Below are positions 50,889 through 60,618 of a DNA stretch of 64,000 bases, piece by piece. Source of the DNA: Dactylorhiza incarnata (Eukaryota; Streptophyta; Magnoliopsida; Asparagales; Orchidaceae). A model generated the notes under the pieces. The model made no database searches. It had not been told where the DNA came from and saw nothing but the letters and a program-made list of their open reading frames with translations. The translations under genes and the position numbers were made by a program. Position 1 is the first letter of the stretch. Each line of letters opens with the position of its first letter. The stretch spans positions 1 to 64,000 of the forward strand of contig JAWHQI010000758.1 in assembly GCA_033032865.1 (NCBI GenBank), in the 5' to 3' direction.

Positions 50889-52964
50889 ATGGACTTCCTG
50901 GACGCCGTGCTAGACCGCGTGGATCCCAGCGGAGGCCAGAGGAGGGCGGAAGATAAGAGGCGCGAACCGTTGGAGAAGTCGGACAAGGAGAAAGAGAAGC
51001 AAGACCGGAAAGATCGGAAGAAGAGGAAGCGGGCTGAGAAGGCCGCAGCGGCTAGCCTCAAGCCAGTCGTAGATTTATCAACTCCCAAAACTTCTGCAGA
51101 GCCCGTGGTGAACAGCTCGGGGCCTTCCCCTGATGTCTCGCCGATCCCTCCCAGCGACCTCAACCAACAGACCGTTAGCTTGCCGAGCAAAGAGGTGGCC
51201 GCCACTTCTGAGAAAGTTGTTTCAGACAGCCCTTCGAAGAAGGTCGGCGAAACCGCCTCGTTTGGAGTGGAAATCACCCCATCCGGGAATCCTCACCTGC
51301 TTGTCAGGGATCTAGAGGAAGGGGCGGTTAGTTCCCCCAGGACGGGCGAACCGAATACTCCTCTGTCCGTGGATGATTATCCCAGCCCCCTGAAAGAACT
51401 TCACCCAGCTCCGGGTAAGAGAGAAAGGAAGAGGAAGCAGACCGGGTCCGTGACCGAGCGGATAACAAAGAAGGTCAAGAGGCTAGCCGCTAAGGAAAGG
51501 GCGGCCCTTAAGAAACCGACCGAATCCCTCCTTCAGACCAACTCGCGACTAAAGGAGGAATTGGGCCTCATGACTCCTCCACCCAAAAAGTTGAATGACC
51601 CATCGGCTACCCCTGATACGAAGCCGGGCGAACTGATTCCGGACACGGCGAGTAGTCTATCCTTTAATGGGATTTTCAGAGATATGGATGAGCTGGTGAA
51701 GCGGGACCAGCTCCTTGACAGCCCGCCGGCCCCAGAACAAACCGCCCGAACTGCTGATAACTCAGGCCGCCCCGCCGAGACCGATCAGACCGAGGCCGAA
51801 GAGCGAGAAGCCGCTGCCCGGACCGCCTTGGAGGTTGAGCGGAAAGCGATGGAGCTTGGGGAGGTGCTGAAGGCGCAAGAGAAGGTTCCCCCGACAATGA
51901 CCGGGGAAGAGATAGTGGTGGTGAAGATGGAAAAGGCGGACCGGGCTTTAAACAAGCCGCTGCGGTCTGATCTCTTCGCGCCAGGTACGAGCCCCGCGGA
52001 TCGTAAATCTGTCCGTTTCTTCATTCCACGGCCTCTTCGAAATAAGTTATTGACCCTGCCGACGAGCTTTTTCCCTATGGCGGCCTGGTCTTCTTCCGCT
52101 AGGCAGAGTAAGAAGAGATTCTTGCTTGAGCTACAACGGCGGTTAGACCCAAAACAGCCTAAGCGGCCTGCGCGTCTAGGCACTGATCTTTTATTTATGT
52201 CCATTGCTGTATATATTCAACCCTGCATGCTTTTATTTTTTATGACCGCGCGGCCTTTTGCAGATAGCAACGATCAGACTGTGAAGCCGGGCGACCTTGT
52301 GGCCAGCCTACCTCCATTGGTTCCCCTGGCATCGATCCGTGCAACAACTTCGCAGGAAGGGCCAAAACTTTTCGAACATCTCGAAGGGGATCTGTCCACC
52401 CTGCGAGCCCGCTTGAAAGAGATCGAAGACCGGGAGGCCGCTACTCGGACCGCTCTGGAAGCTGAGCGAGTTGCGAGAATGAAGGCTGAAGAGGCGCTGA
52501 AGGCTCAGCTGGAGGCCGCGCGGGTAGCAGTGGAGGCCGAGAAGAGGGCCAAGGTAGCACAAGTCGCTGCTCTGACCGCCCAGCTGGAGAAAGAGAAGAG
52601 AGCGTCCGCGAAATCTGAGGGCGACTCAAAGTATTACCAGGAAAAGTTCCTGCGATTAACCAGAGAGGTCGCCGCGAGTCGGCGAAATATGAATGATGCG
52701 ATGGTGGTTATTGGCCGCCCGACTGTTGGGGAGGGCTCGAATCCTCCCCCGGTTCGGGCGGCTGATCCAATGGTTGATGAGGCCGCTGCGGTCCCCCGTA
52801 TGATTGCCGCCTCGCGGGTTGAAAGGGATGCCGGGCGGCTTCATAGTACAATCAACTACCTCCATTATCATACCAGCCAAATTTATTCTCTCCTGAACAC
52901 CACAAGTGACCAGGTCGCACGACTTCATAGAGAGGATGCCTCCCCAGAGCGCCGTCAGCCGTGA
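50889..52964 (+). CDS. I3 antisense gene X: basic coiled-coil protein, intact
   Basis: Start MDFLDAVLDRVDPSGGQ at 50889. Spliced model: exon 1 50889-51984 and exon 2 52264-52964 (1096+701), 598 residues. In this copy the 279-base intron has no stop and is a multiple of three, so unspliced RNA would give 691 residues. The donor is GTACGA, weaker than GTAAGG in I1. Features: basic cluster DRKDRKKRKRAEK (~residues 30-45), Pro/Ser linker, second basic patch (GKRERKRKQ...ITKKVKRLAAKE), coiled coil from ~330 onward with Ala/Glu/Lys heptads, conserved C terminus HREDASPERRQP. Function unrecognised. Confidence 0.83.
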   Translation: MDFLDAVLDRVDPSGGQRRAEDKRREPLEKSDKEKEKQDRKDRKKRKRAEKAAAASLKPVVDLSTPKTSAEPVVNSSGPSPDVSPIPPSDLNQQTVSLPSKEVAATSEKVVSDSPSKKVGETASFGVEITPSGNPHLLVRDLEEGAVSSPRTGEPNTPLSVDDYPSPLKELHPAPGKRERKRKQTGSVTERITKKVKRLAAKERAALKKPTESLLQTNSRLKEELGLMTPPPKKLNDPSATPDTKPGELIPDTASSLSFNGIFRDMDELVKRDQLLDSPPAPEQTARTADNSGRPAETDQTEAEEREAAARTALEVERKAMELGEVLKAQEKVPPTMTGEEIVVVKMEKADRALNKPLRSDLFAPGTSPADRKSVRFFIPRPLRNKLLTLPTSFFPMAAWSSSARQSKKRFLLELQRRLDPKQPKRPARLGTDLLFMSIAVYIQPCMLLFFMTARPFADSNDQTVKPGDLVASLPPLVPLASIRATTSQEGPKLFEHLEGDLSTLRARLKEIEDREAATRTALEAERVARMKAEEALKAQLEAARVAVEAEKRAKVAQVAALTAQLEKEKRASAKSEGDSKYYQEKFLRLTREVAASRRNMNDAMVVIGRPTVGEGSNPPPVRAADPMVDEAAAVPRMIAASRVERDAGRLHSTINYLHYHTSQIYSLLNTTSDQVARLHREDASPERRQP

Positions 52965-53322
52965 CCAATATTTGAATATAACTTGTATTATGAATGTGGC
53001 TTGTTGATCTGGACAATGTTCTTCTCTATTCTTGTCTTTTATTTGAACAACTCGCGCGGTCTCTTGTTTTAACCGCTGTACTTTATGCCTTGTTTAAATC
53101 TTATGTTTCATTCGAACTGTTTTCCGGTCGGGCGAACTGTAATGTATGCTTATTTCTGTTTTTTCTGGATGCCTTTGCTTCTTTCATATTTCTGGTGAAT
53201 CTAACCACATAGGCCATTTGACCGCGCGGTCAGAATGTATAGCCGTGACATGATTTTACTATTCACAGATCATAGAAATCTATAAGTATAGAATTTGCCG
53301 AAGTCATTCTCACGATTTCCAG
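52965..53322. promoter_or_regulatory. I3 X-Y intergenic region
   Basis: TATAAG at 53281-53286, 37 bases before the Y start, preceded by the palindrome ACCGCGCGGT (about 53221). The T-rich remainder shows no supported gene. Confidence 0.55.
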
Positions 53323-54640
53323 ATGGCGCGATCCAAGAACAAGTCGCAGCGACCTGTTAAAGTTAAGGCCGTCCGAGCTGACGCGGCCTTGGCATTCCAT
53401 TCGGCGGACCATCCGGAATGCCGGCTTACTCAGAACGAACTAGATGATTTCATTGCCAGACACATGGTAGGGAGCAATCTGCTCGCGCGGCTTCCTTTGC
53501 GTGACGAGCGGATTAACTCTTCCAGTCCGCACCAGATCGCCATCCCAGTTGACCACTTCGAATATGGCTTCAAGTTTCCACTGCCGCTTGAAGTCATAGC
53601 CATTTTCGACCACTACGGGGTTGTGCCCGGTCAGCTTCCGCCGAACTCGATCGCTTCAATATACAGCTTCATCTCCTATCTGCGGTTCGAGCGAACTAGA
53701 TTCTCCATCGACTTGTTCAGGAAGTTCTTTTCGGTGCGGGCAGTATCCGACTCGGGGACTTCGACTTACAGAGGGCACCTCTACTTCAGCTGCCTCGGGC
53801 TGAAGGTTGTTAACCTGGCGAACAAAGTCTCCGACTGGTCGGAGCGGTTTGTAATGCTCGAAGGTAACTTCGGGCTGTTACAAACCAACCCGCAAGTCCG
53901 GGGGGAAGAAGTTTTCCAGATCCCCCAGGTCGGCAAGATCGAGGCGGACACCTTCGCGTTCCTTGAGAAGGAGCGACTTGATATCAACCACTACATCCCG
54001 CTTTTCTCGGAGCTTGAGAATATCCTCCCCGAACATAGTAAGTTCTTCTAGACCGCCTTTATATGACCGCGCGGCCTTCTTTACTTATACTCTTGATTTT
54101 ATTTTGCAGCCGCCCATATCGTTCCAGCGAACAAGCCGGTCACGCCGGCCGGCCCAGTTTTAACCCAGAGGGAGAAGAGGCAGCGGCGAAAGAGGTCGCC
54201 ATCCTCGGAGGAAGAGGGCCCGACCTCTTCTGACGATTACGAAATCCTTCGTTCAAGTGGGAACCCGCCCGACCTGCAGGGCAACCCGACCGTCCTTTGG
54301 CACAGGGATGGAAGTCGGATCCGGGTATCCACCGCTCTCCCTCCCTGGGGGAGCGAAAAAATTGAACGCCATGCCCTAGCCGCCGGGGCCGCCTTGTATG
54401 GTCGAAAGACCTTAAGGAAACTGATGAGAACCCCAGAAGAAGAGCTCCCCCGGCTAGCGGCTCAAGCCGGCGCCTGGGGATTTTCGGCCAACCACTTTAT
54501 GGCCTTGTCGTACAAGCGGCTAGTTTCTGCTCAGAAACATCTGGAGAGGAAATACGAGGAACAGGCCGCGGAGAACACGCGGCTTCGAGAAGAGAACGCG
54601 CGACTTCAAGAAGCCGTGGCGGTGAGTTTTTCAAAAGCAT
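53323..54640 (+). pseudogene. I3 antisense gene Y, truncated after exon 2
   Basis: Exon 1 53323-54037 and exon 2 54110-54621 are open and nearly identical to I2. Sixteen or so bases into intron 2 (GTGAGTTTTTCAAAAG) the sequence switches to inverted pol, so exon 3 with the acidic and basic tail is missing. A read-through product would end in antisense-RT sequence. Confidence 0.9.
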
Positions 54641-57600
54641 TATTGCATTCCTCGTTCCATTCAAACTTAGATCCTCCCCTAAGTGTTTTGAAGAACGGAG
54701 CGCTTTTATCTCCCGATTTGGAAATGAATCGGCTCAATCCTGCCAACCTTCCACCAAGTTGCTGTACCTCTTTCGGATTACGAGGAGGGGTCATGTCTAG
54801 GATGGCCTTTACTTTATCTGGGTTCGGTGCGAGACCATCAGGAGTGAGAAGATGTCCAAGAAATTTCCCCTTGTTCGCCCCGAACACGCATTTCAAGGGG
54901 TTTAATTTTAATTTGAACCTCCGTAGAGTAGCGAACGTCTCTACGAGATCTTCCAGATGGATTAAAAAAGTTTTACTTTTTAGAAGGAGATCATCAACAT
55001 ATACTTCCAGATTTCTCCCTTTTTGTTTTTCAAAAACTGTGTCCATCATCCTCTGATATGTTGCCCCCGCATTTTTGAGGCCGAAAGGCATGACGAGATA
55101 ACAATAACATCCATCATTGGTAATGAAGGATGTATGCGGGATATCAGGCTTATGCATCTTAATCTGGTGATAACCAGAAAATGCATCTAAGAAACTCATA
55201 AAACTATATCCCACCGCGGAATCTACCAAAACATCTATCCGAGGCAAGGGATAACAATCCTTGGGGCATGCTTTATTGAGTTTAGTGAAATCAACACACA
55301 TACGCCATTTCCCCCCAGACTTTTTCACCATCACTACATTCGACATCCAGGTGGGGTACTGGATTTCAGAAATGAAATTGGCCTTAAGAAGCTTTGCAAC
55401 TTCTTCTTTGATAGGCACCGCCAGCTTAGTTGCTACCTCCCTCTTCTTCTGTTGGATTGGCTTGAACTCCGGAGAAACGTTGAGGTGATGGCACGCGACA
55501 TCTGGATCTATTCCAGGCATGTCTTCCGCCGACCAAGCGAAGATGTCCAAGTTATTCAGCAGGCAGGAGGTTAATTGGAGCTTTTCCTCTCCCGATAGCT
55601 CGGCGTTGATGATCAGCTTCTTCCCTTCCCCTTCAACAATGGGGATCTCTTGGGTCTCCTGGGCAGGTTCCAGGTAAGTCCCTTTCCATTCCGCGCTTTC
55701 CTCAGCTTCTTCAGGGAGTTCGGACACCTCTTGGATGTCATTCTGGGCCTTGTGAAGTGGTGCCTCGGTGATCACATTAACTGTCTTCACATAACATTCG
55801 CGTGCCACCTTTGGATCGCTCCGGATCTGATACTGACGCCCCTCAGCAGCGAATTTCAAGGCCAAATGGAAAGTAGATACTACCGCTCTGTAAGCATTCA
55901 GGATTGGCCTTCCGAAAATTGCGCAGTAGCTACTTGGGGCTTCCACCACTACGAAGTTTACCAACTTCGTTATGCCCCCCAGCGATACCAGAAGCTTCAC
56001 GCACCCCTCCACTTCCTTCTTTTCTCCTGAGAAGCCATAGAGGGGGCCTTCCGTGGAGAGTAAGGCCTTTCCAGTCTTGAGGGCCTCAAACGTTTGGCGA
56101 AAGATGAGATTAACCGAGCTGCCGGTATCGATCAAAATTTTGTGCACTGCGTAATTCTCAATAACCGCCTTTATCACCACCGCGTCATCGAACGGATTTG
56201 CATTTGGGGAGAGATCTTCCTGGCCAAACGTAACAACCGTCCTTTCCGGGGCAGAAGTGGAGGCAACTGCCACTTCTTGCTTTGTAACTCTCCCGATGCT
56301 AGATTTTCGGGAGGATTCTATCCCTGCCCCACCATGGATGCAATAGATGTTGCCGAGAGAGCCAACATCATTCACCTCTATGCATTCGGCTGCGGGATGT
56401 ATATCCCCATAACCACCGGCCTCCTCTACATTAGCACACTCCCATGTTACTTCGACTGCCTCCTTCTTCTTCTCAACTCGCGGTTCAACCGGAGTTTCTT
56501 GCCGAATCAACCCCCGAAGCTTTCCCTCTTTCAGGAGTTTTTCTATCAACCACCGGAGGGCCCGGCAATCCTCAGTCTGATGCCCCTCTTCTTTATGATA
56601 TTCACAATAAAGGTTTGGGTTCCGATTGCGAACTTCTGATTTCAAAGGAGGGGGCCTTTTAAAGTCAGGCCTCTTCTGAAGAATCTGCACGACCTCATTC
56701 ATGGTGACGTTGAGTGGGGTGAATGAATCTTGTGATTCATCATATCGGATGGATGGGATAGGTGGAGATGGTTGTGCGATGTATTGCGGCAGATATACGG
56801 GCATGATTTGCGGAACTCCCATGGGTTGAGTGGGTGCGATGGCCAACGGCGGTTTCTGATCTTGAAACCGTTGATGGCCAATGAATGGTTGCTTGGGCTT
56901 AAGATTCCTTCCCCTTTGAGCCCGAGGCTCGAAATCAGGCCGAGACGAGTGATTATAACGTTGCTGATGGGTTGATGCAGAATTGAACTGATCGTTGTCG
57001 CTGAGTAACTTGGCAACGTAACCCGGATTAGTCTTTTCCCCCCTGATAAATTTGTTTGCCAGACTAATCATTTCTTGATATGTCTTTGGTTCCCTGATTT
57101 GGGCTTCAAACTTCAGCGGCCCCTCCCTAAGGCCATGCATTAGTGCGACCCTATATAACTCTGGATCGACGTTTTGTACCTCCATTATTTCCCTTTGGAA
57201 ACGATCGACGAAACGGGCCCACGTTTCGTTTTCTTGCTGTCGTATCTCGAATAGGGCTGCCGGACCATTCTTCCTTTTCTTAGAGGTAGAGAATCGAAGC
57301 AGAAATTCTCTACGCAACTCCGCAAAGCATCTGATAGATCGAGGATGCAATCCATAGAACCATTCTCTGGCCTGCCCATCAAAGGATGTCACCAGGAGCT
57401 TGCACTTTGTTGCATCAGTGATGGTCCTCAGAGCAACAGCCGATTCAAATGCCTGGAGGTGTATTGCTGGATCGGACTCCCCACTATATGCTGACATACG
57501 TGGTTCTCGAAAGTTGTTTGGGGCCGGCTCTCCTCGGATTTCGTCGGTGAAGGGAGAACTCTCCTCGGCATCCTCGTACAGAGGGAAAGCAGGGTTATAA

Positions 57601-58067
57601 GGGATCTCGGCTGCGGTCATTGGCGGACAGGCCGCATGATAGGAGCGGGCAGGTGCTCCAGCCGGATATGATTGGAAGGTGGCGACCTCAGGCGGATAGG
57701 GAAAATGAGCGGCCTGAGAGGTCGCCCCTTGAAAGTCAAGGACCCGAGCTGGCATACATCGCGCGGCCTCTTGGTAGAAATTCGGCCGGTCCGCGGGACC
57801 TTCTTGTGGTGGTCGGGAATGAGCGACTTGCGCGAACGGGTATGGAGGTGGAGGAGGTAAAACAGGAGTGACCGCCTGGTGAGCCGCGGCCTGCTGAGGG
57901 GCTAACCGCTCGGTTAGTAGAGTTAGGGCCTGAGTGATCGCGTCCAGACGCTGATCAGTCGCCTGCCGAGCCTGGTCGGCCTCTCTCTTTGTCTGCTCCA
58001 GAGCTTCCCACAAAGAGTCTTCACTGTGGTCGGATCGGTCTCTTGGAGGGAGCTGGCGGTCTGACAT
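54637..58067 (-). pseudogene. gag-pol: I3 gag-pol truncated in RNase H
   Basis: Start ATG 58067 (MSDRQLPPRDRSDHSEDS). It is open through gag, zinc knuckle, protease (DTGSSVNLIF) and RT (YVDDLLLKS), very similar to I2, up to EECNNAFE in the RNase H region, where the deletion joins it to the Y intron and a stop follows at 54606. It could still make gag, protease and RT, but neither functional RNase H nor integrase. Confidence 0.95.
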
Positions 58068-58097
58068 TCTGAACCAAGGATTTCGCTGACAGTCTGC

Positions 58098-58116
58098 GAT
58101 CTGAAGGCCGCGTGTT
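58098..58116 (-). other. tRNA-Phe-like primer site of I3
   Basis: GATCTGAAGGCCGCGTGTT on the plus strand: the I2 variant, 2 bases inside the LTR edge at 58119. Confidence 0.6.
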
Positions 58117-58118
58117 TC

Positions 58119-58953
58119 TGTTCGATTCAAAAGTGCGCTTACGAAGAAAATTGAAGGCTGCGGACTATCAGTTACTATTTAGTTAGAGAATTCAGACCGC
58201 TAGCAGCGATCGAGGCCAGACTTCGCCCGTCGCGGCAAATGCCACTCCTGCGACGGGCTTTCCTTTTATTGAAAAGTAGCGGTTACAAATGCGAGAAAGC
58301 AGAAGCCGGCCGGTCAACAGTTCGCGAGACCTGAAACTCGAGACCGGAGCTCAGACAAGCGAGCTCTTGGATTCGAGTGTGCGTGTCTTGTGAACAGCGC
58401 CGCCCCCTATTTATAGGCTTGGGGGCCTGCCCGATTGGGCAGGGATAAAATAACCTCCTGCCCGGGTACAGGAGAAACGGGCAGGCGGTGACGGGATACA
58501 CAAAGAAGAAAAAGAAAGAGGCCGCGCGATCTGACGGCCTGCCTTCCCGACCTGTCTTGCTTGCGGCTGAGGACACCGGGACCAAGTCAATAATGCAGAC
58601 CGCGCGGTTTGGAGATTGAGGCCGCGGTTTGCCTTCTGGTCATGACTTGGCCGATCTTCAAGAGGTAACTTGGATAGCCTTCGATCTGGAGCCCCGGCCT
58701 GTTCTTCGGGGCTGGAACTTCGAGTTTCTATGGGACAACCCGCGCGGCCTTCTGGCTGAGACCGCGGATGAACTTCTTGCCTTGGCTCTTTGACGATCTT
58801 ATCCCTTTGGGGGCGATCCGGAAATGACACCAGGCCGCCCGGCCTGGCCCTTCCTGAACTGAGATCCGCCGATTCCAGGACCCAGCGGCTTAGCCCAGGA
58901 GTCCGAGCGGTTTGATAATGGTTCAAACCGAGAAGCGGTTTTCCGGGCAAACA
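58119..58953 (-). repeat. I3 5' LTR (type A)
   Basis: 835 bp; minus-strand start TGTTTGCCCGG at 58953. The TATA box lies around 58405-58415. Joined to O3 gag at KSGPA; the O3 frame resumes at 49866. Confidence 0.95.
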
Positions 58954-59792
58954 GCCGGGCCACTCTTTCTCTTCCTTGAGGTAGAGAATCTCAGCAGGAA
59001 TTCTCTTCGCAGCTCCGCGAAACAACGGATCGACCTGGGGTGCAAACCGTAAAACCATTCCCTTGCTTGTCCTTCAAAGAAGGTTACAAGAAGCTTGCAC
59101 TTAGTTGCATCAGTTAAGGTTCTGAGAGCAATGGCTGACTCGAAAGCTTGTAAATGAACCGTGGGATCAGTCTTCCCATTGAAAGCTGGCAGACGAGGCT
59201 CCCTGAAATTATTAGGGGCAGGCTCCCCTCTGACTTCATCAACAAAGGGAGAAGTTTCTTCCATATCTTCAAACAGAGGAGCAGGATAATAAGCCGCCGG
59301 AGCTGCGGCTATTCGCGGACAAGCAGCCTGATAAGAAGACCGGGCAGCAGCTTCTGGCGGGTAGGAGTGATGAATAGGAACTTCAGGCGGGTAGGAGAGA
59401 CGGGCCGCGCCTTCCTGCGGGTAGGAAAGGTGGGCAGCGTGAGAAGTCGCCCCCTGGAAGTCGAGGACTCGAGCTGGCATGTTGTGCGCGGCTTCCTGAT
59501 AGAAGTTTTTCCTAGCCGCAAGGTCTTCTTGGTGGAGCTGGAAATTAGCGGCTTGCGGTAGCGGGTAAGGAGGAGGTGGAGGAAGTACCGGGGTCACCGC
59601 CTGATTAGCCGCGGCTTGTTGCGGAACTAGTCGCTCGGTTAGCATTGCTAAAGTCTGACTGATCGCTTCAAGTCGCTGATCAGTGGCCCTCTGAGCCCGC
59701 TCGGCTTCTCTCCTTGATTGCTCCAGGGCTTCCCACAAAGAGTCCTCGCTATGATCGGAGCGGTCTCCAAGGGGGAACTGACGGTCTGACAT
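58954..59792 (-). pseudogene. gag-pol: O3 gag, N-terminal part
   Basis: Starts at ATG 59792 (MSDRQFPLGDRSDHSEDS) and is open through the Pro/Gln-rich region and into the gag domain (KCKLLVTFFEGQAREWFYGL) to RKRKSGPA, where I3 is inserted. A fragment of a dead copy, though itself without stops. Confidence 0.9.
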
Positions 59793-59823
59793 CGTGGCGA
59801 AAAGGATTTCACCGACAATCCGC

Positions 59824-59842
59824 GATCTGAAGGTCGCGTGTT
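59824..59842 (-). other. tRNA-Phe-like primer site of O3
   Basis: Same 19 bases and same 2-base offset from the LTR (59845) as in O1, O2 and I1. Confidence 0.65.
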
Positions 59843-59844
59843 TC

Positions 59845-60618
59845 TGTTGAGTCCGAAATCGCACCTCCGAGGGAAACCGAAGGCTGCGGGTTGCCGGTTA
59901 CTTTTTGTGCAGAAGAATGAGACCGCTAGCAGCGGTCAAGGCCACACTTCGCCCGCCGCGACAAATGCCACTCCTGCGACGGGCTTTCCTTTGATTAGAA
60001 AGAAGGGGTTACAGCGGGTTACAAGTGCAGGAAAAGAGAAGCCGGCCGGTCAGACAGTCCGCAAGACGAGAAACTCGAGTCCGCAGCTCAAACAAGCGAG
60101 CTCCTAGATTCGAGTGTGCGTGTTTTGGGAACAGTGCCGCCCCTATTTATAGGCTTTGGGGCCTGCCCGAACGGGCAGGGATAAAATAACCGCCTGCCCG
60201 GGTACAGGAGAAACGGGCAGGCGGTGACGGGATACACAAAGAACGAAAGAAAGAAGCCGCGCGGCTTGGCGGCTTGCCCTTCCGACTTGTCTGTCCAGAA
60301 GATAAAGATGATGCGACCAAGGCGACGGTGCTATCCGAGCGGTCTCTATTTTGAGACCACGGCTTGTTCTTTGACCTTGAATCTGGGCTTATCTCCATGG
60401 CATAAACCGCGCGATCTCCGACTTGAGACCGCGACTTGCCCTGTTGGACTTGGGCTTGGACTATCTTTAGTACTTGGCGGCGGTCTGAGTTATGCCAGAC
60501 CGCCCGACCTGTGCTAGCTAGTGTCGATGGATCTCGTTTAACCTGAGCCGGGCGACTTGGATCCGCAAACCGCTCGGTCTGCGAGTAATCCTCTTGAAAG
60601 CGGTTTCCCGGGTAAACA
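59845..60618 (-). repeat. O3 5' LTR (type C), 774 bp
   Basis: Minus-strand start TGTTTACCCGGGAAACCGC at 60618, end GACTCAACA at 59845. It is similar to the O2 LTR throughout, with the TATA box around 60150. Its outer edge is the junction with the satellite. Confidence 0.94.

Larger units (their letters stand above)
49867..58953 (-). mobile_element. I3: Tat-lineage retrotransposon with a 4670-bp internal deletion, TSD GCCGG
   Basis: 9087 bp, 835-bp LTRs at 49867-50701 (3') and 58119-58953 (5'), flanked by GCCGG (49862-49866 and 58954-58958). It is closely related to I2. gag-pol is joined in the RNase H region to intron 2 of gene Y, removing the rest of RNase H, the archaeal RNase H, integrase, spacer and Y exon 3. 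Adding 4670 to 9087 gives exactly I2's 13757. The LTRs differ at about four sites by eye. Confidence 0.96.
47317..60618 (-). mobile_element. O3: outermost Tat-lineage retrotransposon, 5' part, inserted in satellite
   Basis: The 5' LTR 59845-60618 abuts the satellite at 60619. gag 59792-58954 is interrupted by I3 (49867-58953) and gag-pol continues 49866-47317, where O2 is inserted. The 3' half lies beyond the window's left end. It has many stops and frameshifts, as expected for the oldest layer. The left target duplication is out of view. Confidence 0.92.
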
